From assembly GCF_030815985.1 (NCBI RefSeq), contig NZ_JAUSXM010000001.1, forward strand, positions 248,001 to 312,000: 64,000 nucleotides of DNA, read 5' to 3'. Origin of the DNA: Paenibacillus sp. W2I17. Lineage in GTDB: Bacteria > Bacillota > Bacilli > Paenibacillales > Paenibacillaceae. The number at the start of each line of letters is the position of its first letter. Position 1 is the stretch's first letter. Shown here piece by piece: positions 9,562-17,983 of the stretch. A model generated the notes under the pieces. It was not told the DNA's origin and did not search any database. It saw only the letters and a list, made by a program, of their open reading frames with translations. The position numbers and the translations under genes are program-made.

Positions 9562-9834
9562 ATGAAATGCATTTCCGTGTACACTGACAATTTTGAGGCC
9601 TTCTCCGATATCTTTGAACAAATCGTTGAACAGGAAATGGCTGAAAATGAAGAAAAAGAAGTAGAAGGAATCACTGTAAGCCACTCTGGCGATGTGCCTG
9701 AACATTATCTGGAGCGTATGTCCGTTAAACCAGAAGTTGTTGTTATGAGAGACAAAGGCAGAGACATCACAATTCTGCAACATGGACAAGTATTTGAAAT
9801 CTTGCTGCCTTCCATGGAGAACGCAGTTTCATAA
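9562..9834 (+). CDS. Small conserved-type protein of unknown function
   Basis: 90 residues, acidic, with no signal peptide or membrane helix. It opens 'MKCISVYTDNFEAFSD', continues into a Glu-rich helix (about 20-38) and ends in a beta-like 'RDITILQHGQVFEILLP'. I do not recognise a family. It sits 23 bases behind nth and ahead of a terminator, so it is probably the second gene of a two-gene unit. The ribosome site is weak (AAAGGATG). The long open frame with normal codon use and the good fit between the nth stop and the terminator support a real gene. Confidence 0.65.
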   Translation: MKCISVYTDNFEAFSDIFEQIVEQEMAENEEKEVEGITVSHSGDVPEHYLERMSVKPEVVVMRDKGRDITILQHGQVFEILLPSMENAVS

Positions 9835-9969
9835 GAAGTGATTACACTATTGGTTCTGTTGTATTAATGTCATGAGGATCGTTGTGGTTAAGGTGATCGC
9901 ATCGCATTCATGCAACAGACACTTGGCGTAAGCATTTGCTAATTACCGAGTATAAAACGTATTACAGAT

Positions 9970-10000
9970 AAAACCGACTTGTTCGGTTTTATTTTTTTTA
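9970..10000 (+). terminator. Terminator of the nth unit
   Basis: AAAACCGA and TCGGTTTT form an 8-bp stem with a 5-base loop, followed by a run of T. It lies in the 308-base gap between 9834 and the dynamin start at 10143. The rest of that gap is AT-rich sequence that probably carries the dynamin promoter, but no clear -35/-10 pair stands out. Confidence 0.85.
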
Positions 10001-10142
10001 GATTATAGAACTTATACGTTCATTTATGTATATTCAATTCCAACCGTTCAAATTCAAACTTGATAATGTTAAAATATATGTTGTAAAAGAGATAGACGTC
10101 GAAACGGATGTCAAATTAGAGGAGCCAGGGGGAAGGCCAGTC

Positions 10143-13100
10143 ATGTCCAGAACAGATTACCCAAAAGAAATGGCCAAACCTCTGCTTCCGCTGCGTGAAG
10201 CGATGGAGCAGACAGGGGACCATACGGCTGTACAGGCTATAACGGATTTAATCAGCAAGGCGGAAATGAAACATCTGACAATTGCGTTCTGTGGTCATTT
10301 CTCTGCAGGCAAATCGAGTCTCATCAACAGTTTATGTGGTAAACGGGTCCTGCCTTCAAGTCCTGTGCCAACAAGTGCAAATGTGGTATCCATACGTAAT
10401 GGTAAGCCAAGAGCGCTTATCTATACTACTCCAAACGTAAGCGCTGACAATGGAGCAGGAACACTTGAAGTTTCTCCAGAGGAATTGGAGGCGTATTGCA
10501 AAAATGGTGGAGCTTACAGCTCGATTGAGGTATGGGATGATATTCCTCTGCTGAAAGATGATGCTGTCCTGCTGGATACACCAGGTGTGGATTCAACAGA
10601 TCGCGGACATAGTCTCGCAACCCATTCAGCGCTCCATCTGGCGGATGTGGTGTTCTATGTCATGGACTATAATCATGTTCAGTCCGAGACAAACCTTTCA
10701 TTTGCCAAGAGTCTGTCGGATTGGGGCAAACCGTTGTTTTTGATCGTGAACCAGATCGACAAGCATCGGGAGCGTGAGCTCTCTTTTGACCAATATACCG
10801 AAGGTGTCGAAGCTATATTTGCGGCCTGGGAAGTCAGATATGACGGACTGTTGTTTACTTCCCTCCGCGACAAGCAGCATCGCTACAACCAGTGGGATGT
10901 GCTTCCGGAACTCATTGGACACATGATGCAAGAGAAGGAAGCGTTAATTACGCACAGTTTGGCAAGTTCGGCCAGTCATGTAACGGAGCAACATCTGACG
11001 AGAGAAGCGGAGAAACGTGAAGACGAAGAGAATTCCCTGCTGGATGAGATTGGTGGCAAGGAAGGAATTGAACGCTTGGAACGAGAGCTGGAGCTTCTTG
11101 ATCAACAAGCAGCAGACATTCGTACCGGGCCTTCGCGATTGCGTGAGAAATTCCGGGCAGAGCTTGAGCCTCTTCTGGCAAATGCGAATCTTACACCTGC
11201 GGATATTCGTGCGTCGGCTGCCGCCTATTTGGAGAGCCGCAAACCAAGTTTCAGGGTAGGTTTATTGTTCTCAGGTGGCAAAACCGAGCAGGAGAAACAA
11301 CGTCGTGCTTCTGAACTGGTACGGCTGTTACAGGATCAGGCTTCCGGGCAAGTTGAGGTACATATTCGTACAATGCTTAGACAGCTGGGTGAATCTCATC
11401 AGGTATGGGGAGCGGAGTGGGAGCAGGCACTTAATACGGAGCTGCCTGCTGTAGATGAAGAATTATTGGAGATGAAACGTAGTGCCAGTGCAGAGGTATC
11501 TCCCGAGTATGTGATTCAGTTCAGTAAAGATGTGCGGGGCGAGATTGAGGCCCGCTATCGCAGGTCGGCCATGATGCTGGCCGACCGCATGCTGGAAGCG
11601 CTGGGGGCGCGAGGCGAAGCCGCGCTCCAGACGCTGGAAGCCAGCCGCGCAGCGCTGCTGGCGCAATCCGCGGCGGCGGCGCGTTACACAGCGCTCCAGC
11701 GCAGCGCCGCCGCAGAGGCAGCAGAGCTGCGCAGCCTGCTGCCCCATGCGGGCCCCCTCCCCTCCGGGCTATTGCCGGAGGTGAAGGGCCCGCACGTGCC
11801 CGCGGTGCCTGAACCGGGCGAAGCTCCCGGTTCGCATGCGGGCACGTCAACGTCTGTGGCTGCGCAGCCACAGACGTCAGAGGCACCGCCAGCGCAGCGC
11901 GCAGTCGCGGTGGCGGTGCCTGGGCCATCGTCGGCGGCTGGCGCTGAACGCCGCCGACGCCTGGACGCAGCAGCGGCACGACTTGAAGCCGCTGCTGCGC
12001 TGGTGGAGCCGTACCCCGCCATGGGGTCGGCGGTACGGGATCTGCGTGCACGCGCGGCTTCGCTTGCGGGTGGCACGTTCACTTTGGCGCTGTTCGGAGC
12101 ATTCAGCGCTGGCAAATCCTCCTTCGCCAACGCGTTGCTGGGCGAAGCTGTACTACCCGTCTCGCCGCATCCAACAACAGCGGCGATTAACCGGATTATG
12201 GCTCCTGCCGGGGGCGCGGAGCATGGAACAGCCCGGGTCCGCATGAAGACCCGGGACGCCTTCCAGGAAGATCTCGGCTATTCCTTCCGATTACTCGGAC
12301 TGGGTGAGCCTGGAACCGAGTGGCAGAAGCGAGTACGTTCCCTCTCGCCACAGGATGTGCATCCCGCGGGGCGCCCGCATTACAGCTTTTTGCAGGCAGC
12401 AGCATCCGGCTGGGAAGAAACAGCGGACCAGTTAGGTCAGGATGTGCTGGTGGATTTGGACGGTTATCGTAACTTTGTCGCAAACGAGAAGAAGTCCTGT
12501 TTTGTAGACAGTATCGATCTGTATTACAGTTGCGATGTGACTGAACAAGGCATTGTATTGGTAGACACACCAGGAGCGGACTCCGTCAATGCTCGTCATA
12601 CGGGTGTAACCTTCAATTATATGAAGAATGCGGATGCACTCATTTTTGTAACGTATTACAACCATGCTTTCTCACAAGGAGATCGCCAGTTCCTGAATCA
12701 GTTGGGACGTGTTAAGGATAGTTCTGCCATGGATCAGATGTTCTTTGTTGTGAATGCCAGTGACTTGTCTTCCTCTGAGGAAGAGCTGGAGCAGGTTCTC
12801 GATCACGTGAGCACCCAACTGCGCAGTAATGGAATTCGGGCACCACGACTCTTCCCGGTATCCAGCATACTGGCGATGGAAGGCAAGATGGCAGGTGATT
12901 CGAAGCTGCTGGAACAATCCGGTTTTATCCGTTTTGAGGAAGAGTTTAACCAATTTGCAGGCAGAGAATTAGCTGATCTTGCTGTCGGTGGAGCTTCCGA
13001 AGAGATGGCACGTGTCATTCAGCGGCTGAAGAAGCGTGCGGAAGATGCGGCTCAGGGGGAGGAAGTATTGCAGCAACGGCGGGATGAACTGGAGACTATC

Positions 13101-13829
13101 CAGGGACAGTCACGCCAGCGCATACAGCAACTTGCAGCAAGATCCATGAAGGAAGAATTGTCACAGGAAACAGCAGAATTACTCTTCCATGTGCGGCAGC
13201 GACTTGCCTATCGTCTTGGTCTATTCATGGCAGAAGCATTCCATCCATCCGTACTTCGGGAGGATCGGGGCAATCTGAAGATGGCTTTTGCAGCCTGTGG
13301 ACGTGAACTGTTACGCATGATTGCCATTGAACTGGAGCAGGAACTGCTTGCTACCACCCTCAGACTTGAACAGGCAGGTCAGACCTGGCTGATGAAGCAA
13401 GTTACGGAATGTATAGATGAGGTGAGACAGTTATCAGGAGGCGTGGATGTGTCACTGCCACTGAACGAACGCTGGAGCACACCTGTGCTTGAAGAAGTTC
13501 GTCTGGAAGAACCGTCCGGATGGAAAAGCTATTTGAATTATTTCCGCAATCCGAAACAGTTCTTCGAAGGGGATGGGCGTCAGCGGTTACAAGAGGCACT
13601 TGATCCTGTCCTCAAACAGATGATCATTGAAGTTCTTCCTGCTGCGCAAGACAAACTGATTCAGTTTTATGACAACCAGCTCTGTCAATCCTTGCAACAC
13701 CAATCCCGTCAGTTGGAAGAACGTCTGGACGAGGCGGTAAGTGGAATTCAAGATACACTGGAGAGCGGAATTCCGGCGGAGCAATGGACCAGCTTGTCTA
13801 ACCAACTGGAACAGATTGAACGCAGTTAA
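10143..13829 (+). CDS. dynA: Two-headed bacterial dynamin-like GTPase (DynA type)
   Basis: A 1228-residue tandem fusion of two dynamin-like units, the architecture of Bacillus subtilis DynA (YpbR), which binds and tethers membranes and protects against membrane damage and phage. Head 1 has P-loop 'GHFSAGKSS' (residues 51-59), 'DTPGVDSTDRGH' and 'NQID'. Head 2 has P-loop 'GAFSAGKSS' (about 651-659), 'DTPGADSVNARH' and 'NASD'. Stalk helices rich in Glu, Gln and Arg follow each head. The open frame extends upstream to 10026, but the ATG at 10143 has a GGGGGAAGG site at good distance. The linker between halves (about residues 475-640, nt 11560-12070) is Ala/Pro-rich, 74% GC by hand count over 11701-12000 and full of inverted repeats, unlike the rest of the gene. 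Confidence 0.9.
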   Translation: MSRTDYPKEMAKPLLPLREAMEQTGDHTAVQAITDLISKAEMKHLTIAFCGHFSAGKSSLINSLCGKRVLPSSPVPTSANVVSIRNGKPRALIYTTPNVSADNGAGTLEVSPEELEAYCKNGGAYSSIEVWDDIPLLKDDAVLLDTPGVDSTDRGHSLATHSALHLADVVFYVMDYNHVQSETNLSFAKSLSDWGKPLFLIVNQIDKHRERELSFDQYTEGVEAIFAAWEVRYDGLLFTSLRDKQHRYNQWDVLPELIGHMMQEKEALITHSLASSASHVTEQHLTREAEKREDEENSLLDEIGGKEGIERLERELELLDQQAADIRTGPSRLREKFRAELEPLLANANLTPADIRASAAAYLESRKPSFRVGLLFSGGKTEQEKQRRASELVRLLQDQASGQVEVHIRTMLRQLGESHQVWGAEWEQALNTELPAVDEELLEMKRSASAEVSPEYVIQFSKDVRGEIEARYRRSAMMLADRMLEALGARGEAALQTLEASRAALLAQSAAAARYTALQRSAAAEAAELRSLLPHAGPLPSGLLPEVKGPHVPAVPEPGEAPGSHAGTSTSVAAQPQTSEAPPAQRAVAVAVPGPSSAAGAERRRRLDAAAARLEAAAALVEPYPAMGSAVRDLRARAASLAGGTFTLALFGAFSAGKSSFANALLGEAVLPVSPHPTTAAINRIMAPAGGAEHGTARVRMKTRDAFQEDLGYSFRLLGLGEPGTEWQKRVRSLSPQDVHPAGRPHYSFLQAAASGWEETADQLGQDVLVDLDGYRNFVANEKKSCFVDSIDLYYSCDVTEQGIVLVDTPGADSVNARHTGVTFNYMKNADALIFVTYYNHAFSQGDRQFLNQLGRVKDSSAMDQMFFVVNASDLSSSEEELEQVLDHVSTQLRSNGIRAPRLFPVSSILAMEGKMAGDSKLLEQSGFIRFEEEFNQFAGRELADLAVGGASEEMARVIQRLKKRAEDAAQGEEVLQQRRDELETIQGQSRQRIQQLAARSMKEELSQETAELLFHVRQRLAYRLGLFMAEAFHPSVLREDRGNLKMAFAACGRELLRMIAIELEQELLATTLRLEQAGQTWLMKQVTECIDEVRQLSGGVDVSLPLNERWSTPVLEEVRLEEPSGWKSYLNYFRNPKQFFEGDGRQRLQEALDPVLKQMIIEVLPAAQDKLIQFYDNQLCQSLQHQSRQLEERLDEAVSGIQDTLESGIPAEQWTSLSNQLEQIERS
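11563..12053 (+). repeat. GC-rich tract of consecutive inverted repeats inside the dynamin gene
   Basis: Arms found by eye: 11563-11570/11579-11586 (8 bp); 11717-11724/11736-11743 (8 bp, enclosing a 10-nt palindrome at 11726); 11747-11755/11786-11794 (9 bp, enclosing 11761-11767/11775-11781); 11794-11803/11838-11847 (10 bp, enclosing 11811-11818/11826-11833); 11850-11877 (perfect 28-nt palindrome); 11881-11891/11911-11921 (11 bp); 11929-11938/11950-11959 (10 bp); 11966-11977/11988-11999 (12 bp); 12009-12015/12032-12038 (7 bp); 12044-12053 (10-nt palindrome). All are exact complements, lie end to end, and remain in an open reading frame. Confidence 0.9.
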
Positions 13830-13916
13830 AATCAAGGCATAACACGTATTCTCTGGAAGTCTTTGTAAAACAAAATGAATGATACAGCAACACATTGAAA
13901 ATGTTGCGAAAATCAA

Positions 13917-13962
13917 CCCAAAAAGGCCCCTGCCGAAAAGGCATATAGGGAGCCTTTTTTTG
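13917..13962 (+). terminator. Terminator after the dynamin gene
   Basis: AAAAAGGC...CCTGCC pairs imperfectly with GGCA...GG..GCCTTTTTTT, giving a stem ending in seven T residues. The remainder of the 324-base gap (13963-14153) is leader for the ABC exporter. It holds small hairpins (AAGGT/ACCTT at about 14010-14025, ATTCGC/GCGAAT at about 14071) and an upstream in-frame ATG at 14061. I found no convincing leader peptide or antibiotic-type attenuator. Confidence 0.75.
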
Positions 13963-14153
13963 GTACGAACAACCTGAAATAAAGAGAATATTCAAACATT
14001 TGATTGAAAGGTGGGTATTTACCTTCGTTAATGCGTCAATAAGCTGAAAGCAGGCAGAATATGGTCTGTTATTCGCTTTGCCGCGAATGGGGTACGGTGA
14101 TAAACTTCATAAATGTTCATAGTATTTTTGAACGACATAAGAGGAGGAGAAAC

Positions 14154-15926
14154 ATGGATGTTCTTAGGCAACTGCAAATCTTTTTTTGGGAAAAGCGAAC
14201 GTATTTATTTGTATCAATCTTGTTCCTCGCCTTAGCGACCGCACTTGGGTTGGTGTATCCGTACATGCTGAGGATACTGATTGATGACATCATTGTTCCG
14301 CGAACTTTTGAAGACGTTCCCATAATTGCCTTGACAGTGTTAGGTGTAGTTATTTTGAAAGCGGGAATGCAGTTTTTACATGGCTTTTTTGGAGGACGCT
14401 TGGGTAACTTCCTGGCGTACAGACTTCGTAACGCATGTTATGAAAAGCTTCAATTTTTATCCTTCCGTTATTATGATACGGCCAAGACAGGTGATCTGAT
14501 GTCCCGCCTCACGGGAGATTTGGAAGCCATCCGTAACTTTATCGGATTTGGTTTCGCCCAGATTCTCAACATGGTTTTGATGGTCGTATTCGGCGCAATC
14601 ATGATGATGACCATGAGTTGGCAGCTGACGCTGTTCACGCTCATATGCATCCCATTACTTGCCTTCGTTGCGCTGAGATTCGAATCCAAAATTCACCCTG
14701 CGTTTCAGGAGATGCGGCTGGCGCTCAGTTCACTGACAACAGCGGTACAGGAGAATATCACTGGCGTACGTACGGTAAAATCCTTTGCACGTGAGCCTTA
14801 TGAAGTGGAGAAATTTTCCACACGTAATGAACGTTACAAAACGAATCAGATTCATGCCGCAACATTGTGGAGTCGCTATTTTCCGATCATGGAGATTCTT
14901 GCTTCGGTGAGTATCGTTCTGTTGCTGGTGATCGGTGGAAGAATGGTTATACAGAAGACGCTGACACTCGGTGAACTCGTTGCCTTTTTCAGTTTGATCT
15001 GGTACATAATCGGTCCAATGTGGAACCTTGGGTTCCATATCAACAACTATACGCAATCCAAAGCTTCAGGTGAACGGGTGCTCGAACTGCTCAATACGCC
15101 AGTGGACGTGGAAGAAACGCAAGATCCGGTCATTGTGGAGGCAGACCAGGTGAACGGCCATGTGACATTTGAATCCGTTACCTTTGCCTACGGCAACAAA
15201 ATGCCAGCGGTAACCGATATTAATTTTGATGCTGCACCCGGTTCTGTAATCGGTTTCCTTGGGGGTACAGGGTCTGGTAAATCGACCATCATTCAGCTTC
15301 TGATGCGTGCCTATAACGTGAACTCGGGAACGATCAAGCTGGATGGCAAAAACATCAAAGATATAGGTATTCGTAGTTTGCGGAGTCAGATCGCTTCCGT
15401 TTTCCAGGAAACATTCCTGTTCTCATCCAGCATTCGTAATAATATTTCCTACGGGCTTAAGAACGTCACCATGGATGAGATCATCCGTGCAGCCAAACTG
15501 GCTAAGGCTCATGACTTCATTATGGAGTTCCTGGACGGATATGACACGGTGGTTGGTGAGCGCGGTATGGGTTTATCGGGTGGACAGAAACAGCGGATTG
15601 CAATCGCAAGGGCTTTGCTGAAAAATCCGAAAATTCTGGTACTTGATGACGCAACAAGCGCCGTGGACATGGAGACAGAACACGAGATTCAATCCGGTTT
15701 CCAGGAAGTTATGCGCGGCAGAACGACATTTATTATTGCACACCGTATTTCTTCACTACGACATGCAGATGAGATTCTGGTGCTCGATGAAGGTCGCGTA
15801 GTACAACGTGGCAAACATACCGAACTCATTGAAGTGCCTGGACCATATCAGGATGTTTATAAAATTCAATATGCAGATTATATTGCCCGCGGTAAGCGGG
15901 AGGCTGGGGAGCAGGTGAATTCATGA
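14154..15926 (+). CDS. ABC exporter half-transporter, subunit 1 (Walker B Asp variant)
   Basis: 590 residues: six-helix exporter membrane domain (about 15-300) and nucleotide-binding domain (about 340-575). Walker A 'GGTGSGKST' and signature 'LSGGQKQRIA' are canonical, but Walker B reads 'ILVLDDATSAVD', with Asp in place of the catalytic Glu. This is the degenerate-site pattern of heterodimeric exporters such as BmrC of BmrCD. The frame opens at 14061; I choose the ATG at 14154, 5 bases after AGGAGGAG. Its stop overlaps the start of the partner by ATGA. Likely a drug or lipid exporter; substrate not readable from sequence. Confidence 0.9.
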   Translation: MDVLRQLQIFFWEKRTYLFVSILFLALATALGLVYPYMLRILIDDIIVPRTFEDVPIIALTVLGVVILKAGMQFLHGFFGGRLGNFLAYRLRNACYEKLQFLSFRYYDTAKTGDLMSRLTGDLEAIRNFIGFGFAQILNMVLMVVFGAIMMMTMSWQLTLFTLICIPLLAFVALRFESKIHPAFQEMRLALSSLTTAVQENITGVRTVKSFAREPYEVEKFSTRNERYKTNQIHAATLWSRYFPIMEILASVSIVLLLVIGGRMVIQKTLTLGELVAFFSLIWYIIGPMWNLGFHINNYTQSKASGERVLELLNTPVDVEETQDPVIVEADQVNGHVTFESVTFAYGNKMPAVTDINFDAAPGSVIGFLGGTGSGKSTIIQLLMRAYNVNSGTIKLDGKNIKDIGIRSLRSQIASVFQETFLFSSSIRNNISYGLKNVTMDEIIRAAKLAKAHDFIMEFLDGYDTVVGERGMGLSGGQKQRIAIARALLKNPKILVLDDATSAVDMETEHEIQSGFQEVMRGRTTFIIAHRISSLRHADEILVLDEGRVVQRGKHTELIEVPGPYQDVYKIQYADYIARGKREAGEQVNS

Positions 15927-17773
15927 GTGCCGAAACGATAGCAGACAGGCGCGAGGCCAAAGGGGCCTCTGAGAAGAAACTGAATGAACGATTTGTGTAT
16001 CAGGACGATGAAATTATTGAAAAACCGTTTAACTGGAAAGAGTTCGGACGTTTGTTTGCATACATGAAACCATATGCGAAACAACTGTTACCACTTGTTA
16101 TTCTAATGATGATCTTGGGTACCATTACGAAATTGTCCGTACCGTTTCTGATCAGTCTGGCAATTGACCGGGCCATCGCACCGGCAACGGGGTTGCCAAG
16201 CATGACTATGCTGTATCTTATCGCAGGCTCCATATTTGTGTTGTATCTCATTCAGTGGGCTGCCAATACGTACCGGATCAAATTGACAAACATTATCGGA
16301 CAGCGTGTTATTTATGACCTTCGCTCGGATCTGTTCAAGCATATCCAGAAGCTGTCCTTTAACTTTTTTGACAAAAGACCGGCAGGATCCGTACTGGTAC
16401 GTGTTACGAATGATATTAACTCCCTTCAGGATCTGTTCACGAACGGTGCAGTTAACGTCATGATCGACTGCGTACAGCTGCTCGGGATCATTGTGATCTT
16501 GCTGTTGATTAACTGGAAACTGGGCCTTGCCGTAATCATTACGGTGCCAATCATGTTTATCATCTCGACCAAACTGCGGGTGCTGATCCGTCGTGCTTGG
16601 CAGGATGTGCGCATGAAGAACTCCCGGATTAACTCCCACTTGAATGAATCCATTCAAGGGATTCGAGTGACTCAGGCCTATACCCAGGAAAAAGAGAACA
16701 TGAAATACTTTGACAACATGAACCTGTCCAGCAAAAAGTCATGGGATAGAGCATCAGCGATGAACCAAGGCTTTGGACCGCTGATTGAGATTACCGGCGG
16801 ATTCGGTACATTAATCCTTTTCTGGTTTGGTGCTTATCTGATTCAGGAAGGTCAATTGACTGTGGGATTACTTGTTGCTTTTGCCAACTATGTCGGCAAC
16901 TTCTGGGACCCAATCAACCGTCTGGGACAGATGTACAATCAGTTGCTGGTTGCGATGGCATCATCGGAGCGTATCTTCGAATTCATGGATGAAAAACCAA
17001 GTATTGCGGATAAACCAGGTGCCAAGCCACTTCCTTCTATTAAAGGAGATATCGCATTTGAAAATGTTGTGTTCGAATACGAGAAAGGCAGACAGGCGCT
17101 TAAAGGAATCAGCTTCTCAGCGGCTGCGGGACAATCGATTGCACTTGTTGGTCATACGGGCTCAGGTAAAAGTACGATCATCAATCTGATCAGTCGTTTC
17201 TATGATATATCCGGCGGACGTCTCACCATTGACGGACAGGATGTGCGGGATGTAACGGTAGAGAGTTTACGCAGCCAGATCAGCATTGTATTACAGGATA
17301 CCTTCATCTTCTCGGGTACGATTCGTGACAATATTCGATTTGGACGACTGGATGCAACGAATGAAGAGGTGGAGGACGCAGCCAAAGCAGTCAATGCACA
17401 TGAGTTCATCATGAAGCTGCCTGGCGGATATGATACCGAAGTAGAGGAACGCGGGAACGTATTATCCATGGGACAGCGACAATTGTTATCCTTTGCCCGT
17501 GCGCTGCTTGCTGATCCACGCATACTGATCCTGGATGAAGCTACAGCCAGCATTGATACGGAGACAGAGCTTAAAATCCAGGAAGCGTTGAAGGTGCTGT
17601 TGCAGGGAAGAACCTCCTTTATGGTCGCTCACCGTCTCTCAACCATACGGAATGCAGATAACATTATCGTCCTGGATCATGGTGAAATTAAAGAAGAGGG
17701 CAACCATGAGCAGCTGATCCAAAAACAAGGTGTCTATAATGGGCTCATTGAAGCTCAATACAGATTTTTGTAA
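15923..17773 (+). CDS. ABC exporter half-transporter, subunit 2 (signature variant)
   Basis: 616 residues with a soluble N-terminal extension of about 40, six membrane helices (about 55-340) and a nucleotide-binding domain (about 375-610). Walker A 'GHTGSGKST' and Walker B 'ILILDEATASID' (catalytic Glu present) are normal. The signature motif is 'LSMGQRQLL' instead of LSGGQ. Paired with subunit 1, one composite ATP site uses the Asp variant and this altered signature and should be slow. The other site has the normal Glu and LSGGQ. This complementary loss is known for BmrC/BmrD and TM287/288 and shows the two genes encode one transporter. Confidence 0.91.
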   Translation: MSAETIADRREAKGASEKKLNERFVYQDDEIIEKPFNWKEFGRLFAYMKPYAKQLLPLVILMMILGTITKLSVPFLISLAIDRAIAPATGLPSMTMLYLIAGSIFVLYLIQWAANTYRIKLTNIIGQRVIYDLRSDLFKHIQKLSFNFFDKRPAGSVLVRVTNDINSLQDLFTNGAVNVMIDCVQLLGIIVILLLINWKLGLAVIITVPIMFIISTKLRVLIRRAWQDVRMKNSRINSHLNESIQGIRVTQAYTQEKENMKYFDNMNLSSKKSWDRASAMNQGFGPLIEITGGFGTLILFWFGAYLIQEGQLTVGLLVAFANYVGNFWDPINRLGQMYNQLLVAMASSERIFEFMDEKPSIADKPGAKPLPSIKGDIAFENVVFEYEKGRQALKGISFSAAAGQSIALVGHTGSGKSTIINLISRFYDISGGRLTIDGQDVRDVTVESLRSQISIVLQDTFIFSGTIRDNIRFGRLDATNEEVEDAAKAVNAHEFIMKLPGGYDTEVEERGNVLSMGQRQLLSFARALLADPRILILDEATASIDTETELKIQEALKVLLQGRTSFMVAHRLSTIRNADNIIVLDHGEIKEEGNHEQLIQKQGVYNGLIEAQYRFL

Positions 17774-17820
17774 TGAAAACTTCGGACGCCTGTGAAGCGT
17801 CTGAACACATATGAACTTAT

Positions 17821-17912
17821 AACACTCTGGCGTTCTATAGCCTGATCCTTCAATAATAAGTGCATCTTATTCATTGAAGACAGGTTAGAGGATAGCCGGA
17901 GTGTTTTTTTTA
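17821..17912 (+). terminator. Long structured terminator after the exporter operon
   Basis: Outer arms AACACTC/GAGTGTT lead into a run of T. Inside is a nested hairpin with CCTG/CAGG, CTTCAAT/ATTGAAG and AATAAG/CTTATT around a five-base loop. At about 85 bases the structure is longer than most terminators. Confidence 0.82.
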
Positions 17913-17983
17913 TTCGTTAGTGTGGTATGTTATATTTTTGAAGAATGAAATCAATACAATCGTTCATGGCTGGAAGGAGATCA

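Noticed and set aside
11521..12246. Long open frames on both strands across the GC-rich dynamin tract (for example 11684-12244 minus and 11836-12246 plus)
   Set aside because: Stop codons are rare by chance at 74% GC. These frames lack ribosome sites and family resemblance, and the dynamin frame is continuous through the region.
13963..14153. Leader peptide attenuator like that of bmrCD
   Set aside because: No short frame with its own ribosome site followed by competing terminator/antiterminator stems could be found.
16103..16657. 184-residue minus-strand open frame within the second exporter gene
   Set aside because: Shadow frame of a well-conserved ABC exporter, with no independent support.
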